From positions 43,996 through 107,995 of the forward strand of contig JBGTSJ010000020.1 in assembly GCA_041940305.1 (NCBI GenBank): a stretch of 64,000 bases of DNA. The letters are read 5' to 3'. Position 1 is the first letter of the stretch; each line of letters begins with the position of its first letter. The DNA comes from JBGTSJ01 sp041940305 (GTDB lineage Bacteria; Planctomycetota; Planctomycetia; Planctomycetales; Planctomycetaceae). Under the pieces are notes generated by a model. That model had not been told where the DNA came from, made no database searches, and saw nothing but the letters and a program-made list of their open reading frames with translations. Made by a program: the position numbers and the translations under genes. Positions 9,480-19,491 of the stretch are shown piece after piece.

Positions 9480-9988
9480 GCCTGCTGGTGTTCATTTACA
9501 TCGAGAGCCGCCGGATCTGGGTCTCGAAAGCCACGGCCCACCCGAACGCTCAATGGATGGCCCAGCAGGCTCGCACCATGTGCATGGTCGCGCAGGAAGA
9601 GAAAGTGCCGCCGACCTGCTTTCTGCGTGACCGGAACACGAAATTCACCCGGCAGTTCGACGTCATCTTCCGCTCCGAGGGCATCGCCGCGATCAAGCTC
9701 CCTCCGAAAAGCCCGAACCTCAACGCGTTCTGCGAGCGAGTGATCCATACTCTGAAACACGAAGCGCTCGACCATTTCGTCGTCCTGGGCGAACGGCATC
9801 TCAACCTGATTGTCGGCGAGTGGGGCCATTACTATCACGAACTCCGTCCTCACCCGGGACTTGGCAACGTCCCGCCTGCGGCCGACGAACCTCCGCCGGA
9901 GGTTGCTGTCTCGCTGCCGCTCGACGACATCGTCTGCCACCAGCGGCTCGGCGGGCTGCTCAAGTACTACGAGCGACGGGCGGCTTGA
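9480..9988 (+). pseudogene. Integrase-core (DDE) transposase remnant, copy B
   Basis: An open frame of about 166 residues reads FIYIESRRIWVSKATAHPNA, then CFLRDRNTKFTRQFDVIFRS, NLNAFCERVIHTLKHEALDH, and ends with YYHELRPHPGLGNVPP and a 40-residue C-terminal tail. It aligns end to end with copy A but lacks the segment with the first catalytic aspartate (CDFF), so it cannot be active. The C-terminus is better preserved than in copy A. The motif YYHELRPH recurs at about 39046, marking a third remnant of the same family in this window. Confidence 0.85.
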
Positions 9989-9990
9989 GA

Positions 9991-10069
9991 GCCAATCACA
10001 ACCAGCTTCGCACTGCTTCGTCGATCGCGTTACGCGCATCGCCTCGTTCAGTGCTCGCCGTCCCGATCC
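9991..10069 (+). repeat. 79-bp tail repeat, copy B
   Basis: This is the counterpart of 9331-9409, with the same spacing relative to the end of the transposase frame. It marks the right end of the second element. The following 115 bp up to the histidine kinase stop contain no gene, only a short hairpin at about 10140-10153 (CCCGATGTAGTCGGG). Confidence 0.7.
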
Positions 10070-10184
10070 ATCATTGCTCGAATCTCCGCCGCTTCTTTCG
10101 TGACAACGTTTTTGACCACCGCGGGTGCCGAACAGGACCGTCCCGATGTAGTCGGGAGGCTCCTGATGAACTGCTGGGGCTGTC

Positions 10185-13100
10185 TCAGCGTTCGCTAAGC
10201 AATTGGCGCAGAGTCGGCAGATCTACCGGCTTGACCAGATGGTGATCGAAGCCGGCCTCCTGGGAGCGGCGGCGGTCCTCCTGCTGACCCCAGCCTGTGA
10301 GAGCGACGATCGTCATGGGCTTAGACCATGGTTGCTGGCGAATCCGCCGGCAGGCCTCATAGCCGTCGAGTTTGGGCAACCCGATATCGAGCAGGATCAA
10401 CTCCGGACGAAACTCCTCGGCGGCCTGGATGGCTTCGAGTCCGTCGCCGGCCGTGCGGATTTCGTTCCCGAGCAGCTTGAGCAGCATGCCGAGGCTTCTG
10501 GCCGAGTCGGGGTTATCGTCGACGACCAGGATGCGCCTGCCCACTGCCTTCGTCCGGGATGCGGACGCTTCCGTACTGAGCGTTCTGCCCTGTTGATCGG
10601 CCACGGTGGGCAATCGCACCGTGAACTCGCTGCCGAGCCCCAGTCCGTCGCTGTGCACTCCCACGGAGCCGCCATGCATCTCGACCAGCCGGCGCACCAG
10701 GGTGAGCCCGATGCCGAGTCCTCCCTGCGTCTGGGTGCGATCGCCTTCCACCTGGGCGAACATCTCAAACACCCGCTCCAGTTCCGCGCGCGGGATGCCG
10801 CGGCCGTTGTCCCGAACGCGAATGAGCACGTGATCGGTATTTGATTCCGCGGTCAGTTCGATTCGTCCTCCCGGTTCCGTGTAGCGGGCGCTGTTATTCA
10901 GCAGGTTCGAGAACACCTGTGCCAGTCGCACCGGGTCGGCGTCGAGGTACACCAGATCGGGAGGCAGCCTGACCGACAACGTGTGGCCCCCCTGCTCGAC
11001 CAGGGGGCGGCTCGTCTCCGTCGCGCTGTGCACGATGGTGGCGAGCGGGACGCGTTCGCGCCGCAATTCCAGCTTGTTGCGGGTAATGCGGCTGACGTCC
11101 AGCAGATCATCGACGAGCCGGACCATCTGCGTGAGCTGGCGATCCATCATGGTCCGCGCCTGCTCGGCCGTCGACTCGTCGGCGCCGGCCAGCCGCAGTA
11201 CCTGCAAACCGTTGCGGATTGGCGCCAGCGGATTCCGCAGTTCGTGGGCCAGCGTTGCCAGGAACTCATCCTTCCTGCGGTCCGCCTCGCGCAGCTCCTT
11301 GTACAACTGAGAATTCTCGATAGAGATTGATGCGCGATTGGCCAGATCCTGTGCCACTGCGAGGTCGCCGGTTTCGTAGAGCAGCCCGGATTCGGCAGAG
11401 ATGAATGTGATGACGCCGAGCGTTCTGCCACGGACGGTGAGCGGAACGCCGATATACGATCGCAGCCCCAGATCCCGAATGATCTGCAGGTACTCTGCGT
11501 CGGGAATCGACTGCTGCAGCAGATCGTCCGTGATCTCGATAATGTGTTCGGGCCGCCCTGTCCGCAGGATGTGCCAGAGTCCCTGGGGAGCGTCGGGATC
11601 GGGGGGGAAGCGGCCGTGCAGTTCGTGGGCCAGCTGCACTTTCGTCGGATCGACATGCGAGACCGCTACCCGGCGCAGCGTTCCGTCCGCATCAAGGAGA
11701 TCGACCGTGGCCCAATCGGCGAAGTCGGGAACGGCCAGCGATGCGACTTTCTGCAGGGTGCTGTCGAAGTCCACCAGCACGGCGAGGGCGGCGCTGGCAT
11801 CGGCGAGGAAGCGGGATCGCTGCTCTGCACGCTTGTGATCGGTGATGTCCATTCCGATACCGATCATTCGCGCAGGTGCGCCGTCGTCGCCGGCGAATAC
11901 GCGGCCAAAGCCGGCGATCCAATGCACGGAACGATCCGGCCGGATGTTTCGAAACTCGACCTGAAAGTCGTCCCCGGAGGCGACGGCCTCACGGATCGCG
12001 TTATTGACGGCATCGCGGTCCGCCGGATGGATCAGCTCCTGGAAATGCTCGAATGTTCCGCCGAAGGTGCCTGGCTCCAGTCCATGCAGCGGTTCGAGGC
12101 TGTCCGACCATCTCAGTCCACCGGTCCGGATATTCCAGTCCCAGACTCCCATGCGGCCGGCATCGAGCGCCAGCCGGAGCCGCTCTTCGCTGTCGACCAA
12201 CGCCTCGCGGGTCTCGCGCAGCTCGGTGATGTCGGTATTCGTCCCGAACCAATAGAGGATCTCGCCGTCCTGCTCATGGCGCAGCGGATTGACGCGTGTC
12301 AGGAAGGGGCGAAAGACGCCATCGGCGCCGCGAAGTGGAAACACCATGTCGAATGGCGTGCCCGTCTCGAGCGAATGCCGCCAGCGCTCGATCACTGACG
12401 GAAGCGCCTCTGGATCGTGCACCGACCGCCAGCCCCAGCCCTCCATCTGTTCGGGCGTCGTGCCGGTGTACTCGTACCACCGTCGGTTGTACCAGAAGAT
12501 GTGGCCGTCCGGCCGGGCCATCCACGCCAGTTGCGGGATCGTATCGGCGAGCAGCCGCAGCTTCTCTTCGCTCTCGCGCAACGCCGCCTCGGCGCGGCGG
12601 CGGGCGGTCACGTCCTCGTGAACCAGCACGACTTCACGAACGTTGCCCGCATCGTCTTTCAACGGGTATGCCACGGCCCCGACCCACCGCACGGGATCGT
12701 CGTGCCGGGTGCGATCGGGGATCGTCGCGTTCGGGTCGTACTCAATCGCGGGGACGTGGGCGGGCTCTCCCGCAAACGCCCGCTGAATGTGATGCAGTAC
12801 GCCGCGCTCGGCCAGCTGGCGATCCTCGAGGATGTTGTAATCGCCGAGTTCGTCGAGCCGCACTCCCCAGAGTTCCTCCCAGGCGCGGTTGGCGGTCACG
12901 GTGCTGCCCGTCGGGGAGAATACCTGAATGCTGAAGGGCGCCTGCTCCATCAGTCCCCGGAAACGTCCTTCGCTGGCCCGGAGCGAGTCTTCCAGCCGCT
13001 TGCGTTCGGTGATGTCCTGCATCACGCCGAACATTCCCTGTGGTCGTCCCTCAGTGTGATGCCCGCGGCCCAGCACTCCAACCCAAACCTGCCGCCCGTC

Positions 13101-16031
13101 GGGACGATTGACGCGGAACTCGATATCGAACTGCGCCTGCTCGTCGAGGACGCGCCGCACCTCGTGGGTGACGGATGGCCGGTCTTCCTCGTGAATCCGC
13201 GTCTGCAGTCCCGTCCAGGTCAGCCGGCCGCCTGCGGTGACCCCGACGATTGCGGCTGCCCGGTCCGACAGCGTCACGACATCGGAGGCGGTGTCCCAAC
13301 TCCAGTCACCCAGGTCCGCTGCCGCCAGCGCCAGGTTCAGACGCTCCGCGCTCGATCGCTGCGCTTCGTACAGTCGTGCATTATCGATGGCGACCGCCGC
13401 CTGTCCGGCCACTCCCGCGAGCAGCCGCTCGCTGGCGGCGGTGAATACCCCCACGTCCGCGTGGCCGAAAAACAAGCCCCCGAGCACCTCGCCGGCCGAC
13501 GACACGACGGGGACAGCCAGATAGCTGCGGACCGGCAGATGCCCGGAGGGCAGCCCGTGGTAGGGGGCGTTCTGTCCGAACCGGGGATCCTGCGTGACGT
13601 CGTCCAGCCGCACCACGCCCTCGCCGCGGAAGGTCGGCCCGAACAGGTCTGTATTGCGGGGCATCGGGAAGTTGTCGAATGCCGACCGTGGAGCACCGGA
13701 CAACGTATAGAGCGTATAAGCCTCTCCCCGCTCGCCGACGACGTTGTAAAAGAACGCACCGAACTGGGCGCCGCTCAAGCGGGTACCCTCGTCGGTAACG
13801 ACCTGCACGATGTTGTGCAGATCGAGTTCCTCTGCCAGCAGTCGGCCGATCCGATTCAGGGTCTCGGCCGTCGCTGTCTGCTCCTTGAGTTCCTCTTCCG
13901 CGCGCCGCCGTTCGATGAACTGGCCCAGGTTTCCCGCGACCGTCGACATCATCTCCAGCAGGTCCTCATCGGCCTCGCGGAGACTCTGGGTGAAGAACTC
14001 GATGACGCCGATGAAGTCGCCGTCAACGGCCACGGGACAGGCGAACGCACTGTGCAGTCCCACTTCGGCGGCCGTCCGGGCGCGTGGAAAGTTATTATCC
14101 TGGGTGACGTCCCGGATCCACATGGGAGCGCGACTGAACCAGATCCGGCCGGGCAGGCCGTCCCCCTTCTCAAAAGTCCGCCGGCAGCTCGTGCGTTCGA
14201 AGTCCGTCTCTACCGAGTCCGCCCGATGCCAGCTTTGACGGCAGCGGAGTACTTCCTGTTGCGGATCCACCTCCCAATAAAAGCCCAGCTGCCAGCCGAG
14301 GTGCTCGCAGATCGCACTGAGGACCCCGCTGACGCCGTCGAGTTCGCTGGTGGATTGGGCCAGGGACTGGGTCACGGCCAGCCGCGCGCTGCGCTGCCGC
14401 TCCAGAATCCTGCGGGCGCTGATATCTCTCAGATAGGCCGTGAACAATGGCGGGTCTTCGGGAGACGTTCGGGCGATGGCGAGCTCGACCGGAAATTCCG
14501 AGCCGTCGCTGCGGAGCGCCGACAATTCGAGCCGCCTTCCCAGGACCGGCCCTTCTCCCGTCGCCAGGTAATGCGCGAGTCCTCGATAGTGCGGCTCACG
14601 ATACGTCTCGGGAATGATCAATTCCGCCAGCCGCTGCCCGACGGCCGCCGCCCGCGTGTATCCGAAAGTCCTTTCGGCCGCCGGATTGAATTCAACGATC
14701 CGGCCTTCGTGATCCATCGTGATGATGCAATCGAGAGCCGTCTCCAGAATCGCGGCTTTGCGGGATTCGCTCTGCTGCAGCGACTGCTGTTTCGCACGCT
14801 CGTCCGTTACATCACGAAAGACAAGCACGACTCCCTGCAGCTCGCCGCTTGATCCGCGAATCGGCGCCGCCGAGTCGTCGATCGGGCGCACTTCGCCGGT
14901 CCGTGACACCAGCACCGTGTGATTGCCCAGACCGACGATCCGTCCCTCTCGCAGCACTTTGGCCGCCGGGTTCTCGACGACGTCCCCCGTCTCCTCATGA
15001 AGGATCTGGAACACGGTCTCGAGCGGCTGTCCCCGGGCGTCGTCACTGCTCCAGCCGGTGAGATGGCGAGCGACGTCGTTCAGATATGTGACCCGCCCCT
15101 CGGTATCGGTGGCAATCACCGCATCGCCAATGCTCGCGAGCGTCACCCGCAGCCACTCCCGCTGCTGTCGGACTTCGTTCTCCGCGACCTTCCGTTCAAT
15201 GCCGAGCGCGATCCCGTTTGCGAGGGAGTCCAGAGCGTCGAGCAGCGGACGGTTGAATGCCTCAGGGCTTTGAATCGCCAGCAGCCCCACCGGTGTTCCG
15301 TCGACGATCAGGGGGAATCCAGCGAACCCGTGCCGATTGACGGTCGACTGCCCCTGCAGCTCCTGCGCGACCTGTTCGACCGTGGATCGCTCCAGGGAGA
15401 TTCGCTCAGGCCAGTCCATGCCCGCCTCTGCAGCGGCCGTGGCACTCAAGTGCAGTGCGTTGCTGTCGGTAGTCACGACCCAGATGCCGACTGCGACGCC
15501 GGGCAGGTGCTGCACGATCGCATCCGCGCACTGCCGCAGCATGTCGACGAGCTGCTGTGCCTCGATCAGCGCCAGTCCGACGTCGCGGTTAAGCCCCGCG
15601 ATCCGCAGCCGCTCTTCGGCTGCCTCCTGCTGCCTCTTCCATTCGGTGCGGTCGCGCATGATCTTGGCGAAACCGCGCAGCTCTCCCGACTCGTCGCGGA
15701 GCGGCGTCATCCGGCCGCCGGCCCAGAAGCGGCTGCCGTCCTTCCGAACGTGCCAGCGGTCGTCGTCGCCGCGTCCTGCCGCCAGGGCCTCTGCCACTTC
15801 GCGTTCGGGCACGCCCGCCTGACGGTCCTCCGGCGTGAAGACCACATCGGCGGACTGCCCGATGATCTCACGCTCCGCATAGCCGAGCAGCCGCTCCGCT
15901 CCGCCGTTCCAGCTCAGGACGCGCCGCTCCACATCCACCACGAAAATGGCATAATCCGCGATGTTTTCGACCAGCAGCCGAAAGAGCTCTTCTTCGGACT
16001 CCTTCCAGCCCTCTCGATCGTGTTTGGACAT
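10185..16031 (-). CDS. Giant hybrid sensor histidine kinase with about 7 PAS and 4 GAF domains and a receiver
   Basis: This is a soluble two-component sensor of about 1948 residues from MSKHDREGWKESEEELFRLL; no transmembrane helix is seen. In order I read PAS, GAF, PAS, PAS, GAF, GAF, four further PAS domains and a GAF (RSRFLADASAALAVLVDFD). The HisKA domain follows with the phosphoacceptor in EFLATLAHELRNPLAPIRNG. The HATPase has FSNLLNNSARYTEPGG (N box) and VRDNGRGIPRAELERVFEMF (G1/F boxes). The C-terminal receiver begins ILVVDDNPDSARSLGMLLK, with phosphorylatable D in LILLDIGLPKLDGYE and K in HHLVKPVD. The series of PAS/GAF domains implies integration of several small-molecule or redox cues. 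No dedicated response regulator gene is adjacent, so the output is unknown. A second start at 16088 is possible. Confidence 0.95.
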   Translation of the reverse strand: MSKHDREGWKESEEELFRLLVENIADYAIFVVDVERRVLSWNGGAERLLGYAEREIIGQSADVVFTPEDRQAGVPEREVAEALAAGRGDDDRWHVRKDGSRFWAGGRMTPLRDESGELRGFAKIMRDRTEWKRQQEAAEERLRIAGLNRDVGLALIEAQQLVDMLRQCADAIVQHLPGVAVGIWVVTTDSNALHLSATAAAEAGMDWPERISLERSTVEQVAQELQGQSTVNRHGFAGFPLIVDGTPVGLLAIQSPEAFNRPLLDALDSLANGIALGIERKVAENEVRQQREWLRVTLASIGDAVIATDTEGRVTYLNDVARHLTGWSSDDARGQPLETVFQILHEETGDVVENPAAKVLREGRIVGLGNHTVLVSRTGEVRPIDDSAAPIRGSSGELQGVVLVFRDVTDERAKQQSLQQSESRKAAILETALDCIITMDHEGRIVEFNPAAERTFGYTRAAAVGQRLAELIIPETYREPHYRGLAHYLATGEGPVLGRRLELSALRSDGSEFPVELAIARTSPEDPPLFTAYLRDISARRILERQRSARLAVTQSLAQSTSELDGVSGVLSAICEHLGWQLGFYWEVDPQQEVLRCRQSWHRADSVETDFERTSCRRTFEKGDGLPGRIWFSRAPMWIRDVTQDNNFPRARTAAEVGLHSAFACPVAVDGDFIGVIEFFTQSLREADEDLLEMMSTVAGNLGQFIERRRAEEELKEQTATAETLNRIGRLLAEELDLHNIVQVVTDEGTRLSGAQFGAFFYNVVGERGEAYTLYTLSGAPRSAFDNFPMPRNTDLFGPTFRGEGVVRLDDVTQDPRFGQNAPYHGLPSGHLPVRSYLAVPVVSSAGEVLGGLFFGHADVGVFTAASERLLAGVAGQAAVAIDNARLYEAQRSSAERLNLALAAADLGDWSWDTASDVVTLSDRAAAIVGVTAGGRLTWTGLQTRIHEEDRPSVTHEVRRVLDEQAQFDIEFRVNRPDGRQVWVGVLGRGHHTEGRPQGMFGVMQDITERKRLEDSLRASEGRFRGLMEQAPFSIQVFSPTGSTVTANRAWEELWGVRLDELGDYNILEDRQLAERGVLHHIQRAFAGEPAHVPAIEYDPNATIPDRTRHDDPVRWVGAVAYPLKDDAGNVREVVLVHEDVTARRRAEAALRESEEKLRLLADTIPQLAWMARPDGHIFWYNRRWYEYTGTTPEQMEGWGWRSVHDPEALPSVIERWRHSLETGTPFDMVFPLRGADGVFRPFLTRVNPLRHEQDGEILYWFGTNTDITELRETREALVDSEERLRLALDAGRMGVWDWNIRTGGLRWSDSLEPLHGLEPGTFGGTFEHFQELIHPADRDAVNNAIREAVASGDDFQVEFRNIRPDRSVHWIAGFGRVFAGDDGAPARMIGIGMDITDHKRAEQRSRFLADASAALAVLVDFDSTLQKVASLAVPDFADWATVDLLDADGTLRRVAVSHVDPTKVQLAHELHGRFPPDPDAPQGLWHILRTGRPEHIIEITDDLLQQSIPDAEYLQIIRDLGLRSYIGVPLTVRGRTLGVITFISAESGLLYETGDLAVAQDLANRASISIENSQLYKELREADRRKDEFLATLAHELRNPLAPIRNGLQVLRLAGADESTAEQARTMMDRQLTQMVRLVDDLLDVSRITRNKLELRRERVPLATIVHSATETSRPLVEQGGHTLSVRLPPDLVYLDADPVRLAQVFSNLLNNSARYTEPGGRIELTAESNTDHVLIRVRDNGRGIPRAELERVFEMFAQVEGDRTQTQGGLGIGLTLVRRLVEMHGGSVGVHSDGLGLGSEFTVRLPTVADQQGRTLSTEASASRTKAVGRRILVVDDNPDSARSLGMLLKLLGNEIRTAGDGLEAIQAAEEFRPELILLDIGLPKLDGYEACRRIRQQPWSKPMTIVALTGWGQQEDRRRSQEAGFDHHLVKPVDLPTLRQLLSER

Positions 16032-16217
16032 AAGTTGCAGGTTGGTTTCGAGGCGCTCCGGCAACAGTACCGGAGGGCGAATCTGCACAGACCTTTACGA
16101 GTATAGTGCCGCCGTTGCAGTTAAGCAGGAGTGCTTTTCTGAGAAGACCTTCGGAGCGTCGGCCTTGTGCGACGGCGTGCGCGGAGACATGTACGTCGAT
16201 CAGGTCGGCTGCGAGCG

Positions 16218-17015
16218 TCAACTCCCGGCGAGCCCGAACAAGCGGATGGCGTTCTCTCGCAGGATGGCGCGTTTTGCGCTGTCGGCCAATTCGGCGTGGT
16301 CGATGCGGGCGCGCTGCATGGCGGCGTGGTACAGCGGGGTGTCGGTTCCGAACAGAACGTGGTCCGCACCGATTTCCCGCACGGCCCACTCGATGAGTCC
16401 TGGCGTGACGGAACGCGCGCTGGAGGTGTCGGCGAAGACGTTTCCGTGGCGGCATTGCTGGATCGCGCGGACCTGATGGGCCGGGTCGCCGTCCCAGCCG
16501 CAGCCGATATGGGCGAGGATCAGGCGGACTTCGGGGAACTCGTTGGCCCAGGGGACGAGATCGGCGGCGAGGCTGTTCTGTTCGCTGCTGTGGGTGAGGA
16601 CGACGGCGCGATGGCGGGCGGCGAACTCGAAGATCGGCCGGGCGTAGTCCCGGATGGGATAGACGTGCTCTTCGGGATGGATCTTGATGCCCACGCACTG
16701 CGGCTGGGCCAGCAGTTCTTCGGCCTGCCGGTATGTTTCGTCGCGGCGCGGATCGATGACGACGTATTGTCGCAGTCCGGGGGTGTTGCGGACCGCTTCG
16801 ACCGCTTCCCGATTGCCGGCGACTGCGTCCGCCTGATTGCGCGGCAGCAGAGCGGACAGGGGAGAGACAATCGTCAATTCGATGCCCGCCTCACGGGCAC
16901 GGCGCTCGACGGTCGCGGCGTCGCCGGAACAGAAGGCGTCGCTGGCGTCGCCGCGGCGGATGTACGTCCCGTAGTGGCCGTGGACGTCGATGGCGAGAAT
17001 GGATTCGGTATTCAT
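16218..17015 (-). CDS. Amidohydrolase-2 family metal-dependent hydrolase
   Basis: This is a 265-residue TIM-barrel hydrolase of the amidohydrolase-2 (ACMSD-like) family. Landmarks are the N-terminal metal motif IDVHGHYG, IKIHPEEHVYP, THSSEQNSLAADLVPWANEF, the HIGCGWDG motif and FGTDTPLYHAAM near the C-terminus. The start MNTESILAIDVHGH at 17015 lies within an ATGA overlap with the stop of the DapA-like gene. Its position as the last gene of an MFS / DapA-like / amidohydrolase operon suggests catabolism of an imported sugar acid or similar small molecule. The substrate cannot be inferred. Confidence 0.88.
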   Translation of the reverse strand: MNTESILAIDVHGHYGTYIRRGDASDAFCSGDAATVERRAREAGIELTIVSPLSALLPRNQADAVAGNREAVEAVRNTPGLRQYVVIDPRRDETYRQAEELLAQPQCVGIKIHPEEHVYPIRDYARPIFEFAARHRAVVLTHSSEQNSLAADLVPWANEFPEVRLILAHIGCGWDGDPAHQVRAIQQCRHGNVFADTSSARSVTPGLIEWAVREIGADHVLFGTDTPLYHAAMQRARIDHAELADSAKRAILRENAIRLFGLAGS

Positions 17016-17941
17016 GCGCCGGTAGTCGTGGAGGGAACCCATTGGGGCAGCCGCTCGCGGAGCAGCCGGACGAAGGTTTCGAGTTCCGAGTCGCTGGAGC
17101 CCTGATAGGGGGGGAGCATCCGGAGCGGGAATGCGGGATCGATCATTCTGGCGAAGAGCTTGTCATAGGCGCCGTCGATACGGTCGCCGGGGACTGACTC
17201 GAGCAGGGTCACGATGAGGACATCGAGTTCGCGCTGTATCGCGGTCATTGCCGGCCCATCCTGTCGCCGGCCGGCTTCGAACAGGTTCCGGAGCCGGGGC
17301 CAGTTCATCACGAAGGACGCCAGGATGCCACATTCGCCGAAGAGCGAACCATAAATGAAACCGGCCTCGGACAGAAAGTGCTGCAGTTGCGGGGCGTCCT
17401 CCAGCAGGCTGCGGATGTGCTGCAGCGAGTCGCCGGTGTTTTTGGTGGCCACGAGGTTGGGGTGAGAGTCCGCGAGTTTTGCATACTCGCGGCCGGTCAC
17501 CAGCCGCTTGGTGCGCGGCAGGTTGTAGTGCATGAACCGGCAGTCCTCGAATGAGCTGCAGACGCGATCGAAGAAATCGAACAGTTCGCGCTCGGTCAAC
17601 GCACCCCAGGACGGGAGCGAGATCTGAAACAGCCGCACGCCTGCATCGCGGCAGCGTGCAATGCGTTCGACGATCGTGTTGAGCGACAGGTGAATGACGC
17701 CCACCATCGGCTCGGCGTTCCCCTGCCGCATCTCGTCGGAGAAGAGGGAGACGATCTGATCGAACTGGCGGTCCGAGACGGCGTAACCTTCGCCCGCGGT
17801 GCCGAACACGTAGAGGTGAGGCGTCTCGGCCAATGCCAACTGTACGTTGCGGCGGAAGATGTCCTCGATCAGGCGATGCTCGTCATCCCAGGGGATGCAG
17901 CAGGTCGCCATAATGCAGGGGGGGTATCGTTTCGTGCTCAT
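17012..17941 (-). CDS. Dihydrodipicolinate synthase/N-acetylneuraminate lyase family aldolase
   Basis: This 309-residue class I aldolase of the DapA/NanA family forms a Schiff base with a pyruvate-type substrate. Visible family features are FGTAGEGYAVSDRQF near residue 45, the tyrosine in FMHYNLPRTKRLVTGREY, and the Schiff-base lysine in NLVATKNTGDSLQHI. It is not likely to be the lysine-biosynthesis DapA, because it sits in a catabolic-looking operon. Its start overlaps the MFS stop by ATGA, and its own stop overlaps the amidohydrolase start the same way. The likely job is cleavage of a 2-keto-3-deoxy acid or related compound, which is inference. Confidence 0.9.
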   Translation of the reverse strand: MSTKRYPPCIMATCCIPWDDEHRLIEDIFRRNVQLALAETPHLYVFGTAGEGYAVSDRQFDQIVSLFSDEMRQGNAEPMVGVIHLSLNTIVERIARCRDAGVRLFQISLPSWGALTERELFDFFDRVCSSFEDCRFMHYNLPRTKRLVTGREYAKLADSHPNLVATKNTGDSLQHIRSLLEDAPQLQHFLSEAGFIYGSLFGECGILASFVMNWPRLRNLFEAGRRQDGPAMTAIQRELDVLIVTLLESVPGDRIDGAYDKLFARMIDPAFPLRMLPPYQGSSDSELETFVRLLRERLPQWVPSTTTGA

Positions 17942-19221
17942 GCGTTTGGTCCGGATTCGTCCGGGACGGAGGGTTGTCGTGGAAGCCCGACGGCCACGAT
18001 CAGCAGGGCCGCCGCGAAGATCGCCAGCGCGAGGCCGAAGCTGGAGCGGAAGCCGTAGTGGTCGGAGACCAGCCCGAACACCAGGGGGAGGAAGCCCACG
18101 GTGACGGTCATCAGGTTCGTGTAAGCGGTGTTTTCGCGAATCCGCCGCGGCGCCGAGCAGCCGACGATGTAGTTCATGTAGTAGACATAGAACAGCTCGC
18201 CTGCGCCGAGCAGACCGAAGCTGAACAGGTACCATTTTCCGGGGACGACCATGCCCCAGACGACGCCGGCGAGGCAGATCCCGGTTGTTGCGAGCAGGGA
18301 CGCTTTGGCGTGGATGCGGGATACCAGCCAGCCCAGCGCGAATCCGGCCAGCGCTTTGAAGCCGAACCGCAGGGCGAGTTGGAGGCCAGCATACTCTTCC
18401 GGGGCTTCACCGAGCGCCTCGCGGGTGTAGAGCGACAGATTGTTGAGAATCATCGTGCCGCCGTAAGTGAGCAGAAACGCGGCCGCTGCCAGCAGAATCC
18501 GCGACTGGAAGAAATACTCGCGCAGGCCGGAGAGCACCTCGGACATTCGGGCCTGAGGCGCGGGCTCATCGCGGATGGGGACAGACGCCAGCGCCACGGA
18601 GGCCGCCGCCAGCCACATGGCGGGACCGGTCGCGCCGAACAGTGCGACGTAGTTCCAGGGAGCCTGCAGCGGCTGGACATGAATGACATCCAGGAAGTTG
18701 CCGGCGAGCACGAGTTGCGATGCGCAGGACCCGATGACGGCAAAGAGCGGCCCCAGTCCGAACGTCCAGCCCAGCGTCCAGGCGCGACGTTCGGGGGTCA
18801 GCCCGCGGCCGATGAGTTCCCACAGGCACATCTGCCGCACGCCGTTGCAGATGCCGATGATGCCGGCGTGGGCAATCATGGCGGGGATGAGCCAGGAACT
18901 CGGAGCGAGAACGAACAGGGCGGCGACCGCGAAGCCGGCGGTCCCCATCGCTAACAGGGTGCCGGTGAGCATTGGTCGCATCAGCCGCGGCGACGGCCAC
19001 AGCCACGCGATGAAGACCGGCAATGGGGTGACCCAGAGGTATACGGCTTCCGGCAGATTGGCGACCGTGTCGCTCGCCAGGAACGACTCAAGGATCGCTG
19101 CGTGCAGCACACCCACATAGAACACCGGGGCGACGAGATAAGACAGCGAATTGTTGAGCAGGAAGACCAGACTGTTCCGGCGCTGCAGTCCCGGAGGGAG
19201 GAGGTCGTCGGGGCTCGACAT
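17938..19221 (-). CDS. MFS transporter
   Basis: This is a 427-residue integral membrane protein with about 12 predicted helices. Examples are YLVAPVFYVGVLHAAILESF, LLAMGTAGFAVAALFVLAP, WNYVALFGATGPAMWLAAAS and a late helix near IVGCSAPRRIRENTAYTNLM. The family is major facilitator superfamily by helix pattern; there is no motif that gives a substrate. It is the first gene of the operon with the DapA-like aldolase and the amidohydrolase, so it probably imports their substrate. A 195-bp gap separates it from the divergent enolase-superfamily gene, so both promoters should lie in 19222-19416. Confidence 0.85.
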   Translation of the reverse strand: MSSPDDLLPPGLQRRNSLVFLLNNSLSYLVAPVFYVGVLHAAILESFLASDTVANLPEAVYLWVTPLPVFIAWLWPSPRLMRPMLTGTLLAMGTAGFAVAALFVLAPSSWLIPAMIAHAGIIGICNGVRQMCLWELIGRGLTPERRAWTLGWTFGLGPLFAVIGSCASQLVLAGNFLDVIHVQPLQAPWNYVALFGATGPAMWLAAASVALASVPIRDEPAPQARMSEVLSGLREYFFQSRILLAAAAFLLTYGGTMILNNLSLYTREALGEAPEEYAGLQLALRFGFKALAGFALGWLVSRIHAKASLLATTGICLAGVVWGMVVPGKWYLFSFGLLGAGELFYVYYMNYIVGCSAPRRIRENTAYTNLMTVTVGFLPLVFGLVSDHYGFRSSFGLALAIFAAALLIVAVGLPRQPSVPDESGPNA

Positions 19222-19491
19222 GTGAGATGTCAGTCGTCCCTTGCCGGTGATGAACGATGCCGGCGGAGTTCGTTCTCAGCCAAGTACTGCGGTGCGCGAG
19301 TCTAATCGGGAAGTTGACGCACGACAACGACCGCAGTCCGACTCGGATTATCAGAAGGGAGCAGCAATGCATCACTGTGGTGCGCGTCTGGTCCCATTCG
19401 GTTATGCTGACCGCACATGAAGGCAATTGAACGACGATCCGGATTCCCGCTCAGGCCGGGCGCACCGCATGAGTTCGAGGAGTGTTGCGAA

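Noticed and set aside
12417..14852. A very long plus-strand open frame (811 codons) opposite the giant histidine kinase
   Set aside because: It is antisense to clear PAS/GAF coding sequence, lacks any domain character and is the expected effect of GC-rich codon bias. Similar shadows occur opposite most large genes here (for example 1454-2623 and 52257-53690).
17012..18235. Extended start for the DapA-like gene at 18235
   Set aside because: The extension overlaps almost 300 bp of the MFS gene and has no family similarity. The start at 17941 gives the normal family N-terminus and an ATGA coupling.
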